Notes under the pieces: model-generated
What the model was told of the DNA's origin: nothing
Seen by the model: only the letters and a program-made list of their open reading frames with translations
The model's database searches: none
Part shown: positions 41,605 through 41,832 of the stretch, piece by piece
Layout: each line of letters starts with the position of its first letter
Numbering within the stretch: the first letter of the stretch is position 1
Made by a program: the position numbers and the translations under genes
Source of the DNA: an uncultured Bacteroidales bacterium
GTDB lineage: Bacteria; Bacteroidota; Bacteroidia; Bacteroidales; Paludibacteraceae
Assembly: GCA_934692905.1 (NCBI GenBank)
Contig: CAKUUM010000012.1
Coordinates: 1-41,832 of the forward strand
DNA: 41,832 bases
Direction of reading: 5' to 3'

Positions 41605-41832
41605 ATGAACAAAGCAATCCTCACTACCATCCTCACGACCTTTGTTCTCGCATGCGCGGGCGCACAAGTACCCGCCAACGTACAAGCAGTTGACCTCGGT
41701 CTGCCGAGTGGGCTGTATTGGGCATCGTGCAATGTGGGAGCCGCTACGCCTGAAGGATATGGCGACTACTTTGCTTGGGGCGAGACGGAAGCCAAAACGG
41801 ACTACTCGTGGACGACCTACAAGTATGCCAAT
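41605..41832 (+). CDS. secreted protein with a VDLGLPSG-type domain (partial, cut by window end)
   Basis: Only the first 76 codons are present. Signal peptide about 1-20 (MNKAILTTILTTFVLACAGA). The mature part begins with VDLGLPSGLYWASCNVGA and continues GYGDYFAWGETEAK, DYSWTTYKYAN. This sequence is a very common Bacteroidales extracellular module (similar in style to the fibrobacter major paralogous domain); function unknown. It follows the BspA-like gene on the same strand but has its own promoter and lies after a terminator, so the two are separate units of probably related surface use. Confidence 0.85.
   Translation, partial: MNKAILTTILTTFVLACAGAQVPANVQAVDLGLPSGLYWASCNVGAATPEGYGDYFAWGETEAKTDYSWTTYKYAN

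Noticed and set aside
41499..41732. Open frame on the minus strand over the start of the last gene
   Set aside because: It runs against a well-supported promoter, signal peptide and domain on the plus strand.

Overview
The window comes from a Bacteroidales bacterium (Bacteroidota), probably gut- or rumen-associated. Evidence: promoters of the Bacteroidota type (TTTG, 20 bp, TAnnTTTG) and no consistent Shine-Dalgarno sequences; a type IX secretion plug protein; DUF6452/DUF6048 lipoprotein-type genes; BspA-like leucine-rich surface protein; a two-subunit methylmalonyl-CoA mutase; and the cluster rnhB-sppA-lpxK-ABC exporter. The genus cannot be fixed from the sequence. No phage, insertion sequence, integrase or CRISPR array is visible; the window is chromosomal backbone with one large surface-protein region at its right end.

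Layout. 1-3.2 kb: a coupled pair of envelope genes, a tRNA-Thr (minus) and the type IX plug gene. 3.2-9.9 kb (minus): endonuclease I, nadA, mutA, a four-helix-bundle gene and mutB in one apparent transcription unit. 10.4-15.7 kb (minus): rnhB, sppA, lpxK and an MsbA-like exporter. 15.9-17 kb: a YhcG/DUF1016-type nuclease gene (plus). 17-21.1 kb (minus): M16 protease and era. 21.4-25.1 kb (minus): gdhA-kbl-tdh, a glutamate/threonine metabolism unit with its own promoter. 25.1-32.8 kb (minus): lysC, yitT, a sugar nucleotidyltransferase, galE, manA and an NtrY-like histidine kinase, with several ATGA stop-start overlaps. 33.4-34.7 kb (minus): a TPR membrane protein and ribH. 35.2-41.2 kb (plus): a 1,845-residue BspA-like protein behind a ~400-nt leader. 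From 41.6 kb: the start of a second secreted protein, cut by the window end.

The most unusual feature is between the genes. Many intergenic gaps hold short tandem arrays with only two periods, 11 bp (or 22 = 2 x 11) and 7 bp, although unit sequences differ from array to array. The largest, upstream of lysC, is a pyrimidine-rich 11-bp-phased tract of about 360 bp. Two 11-bp arrays with the same flanks lie in opposite orientation around a 10-kb block, and two others (21.1 and 33.2 kb) are also inverted relatives. Some arrays run into genes: they supply the last codons of era and mutA. A separate palindromic element is found intergenically after ribH and, in frame, as a ~24-residue insertion in the GTPase domain of Era.

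Other points: LpxK's conserved N-terminus extends upstream of every ATG/GTG/TTG codon, suggesting a non-canonical start; endonuclease I and the BspA-like protein share a short C-terminal motif that may be a type IX sorting signal; and the BspA-like protein is built from eight composite modules in which a conserved WNAK segment is spliced between ordinary leucine-rich repeats.
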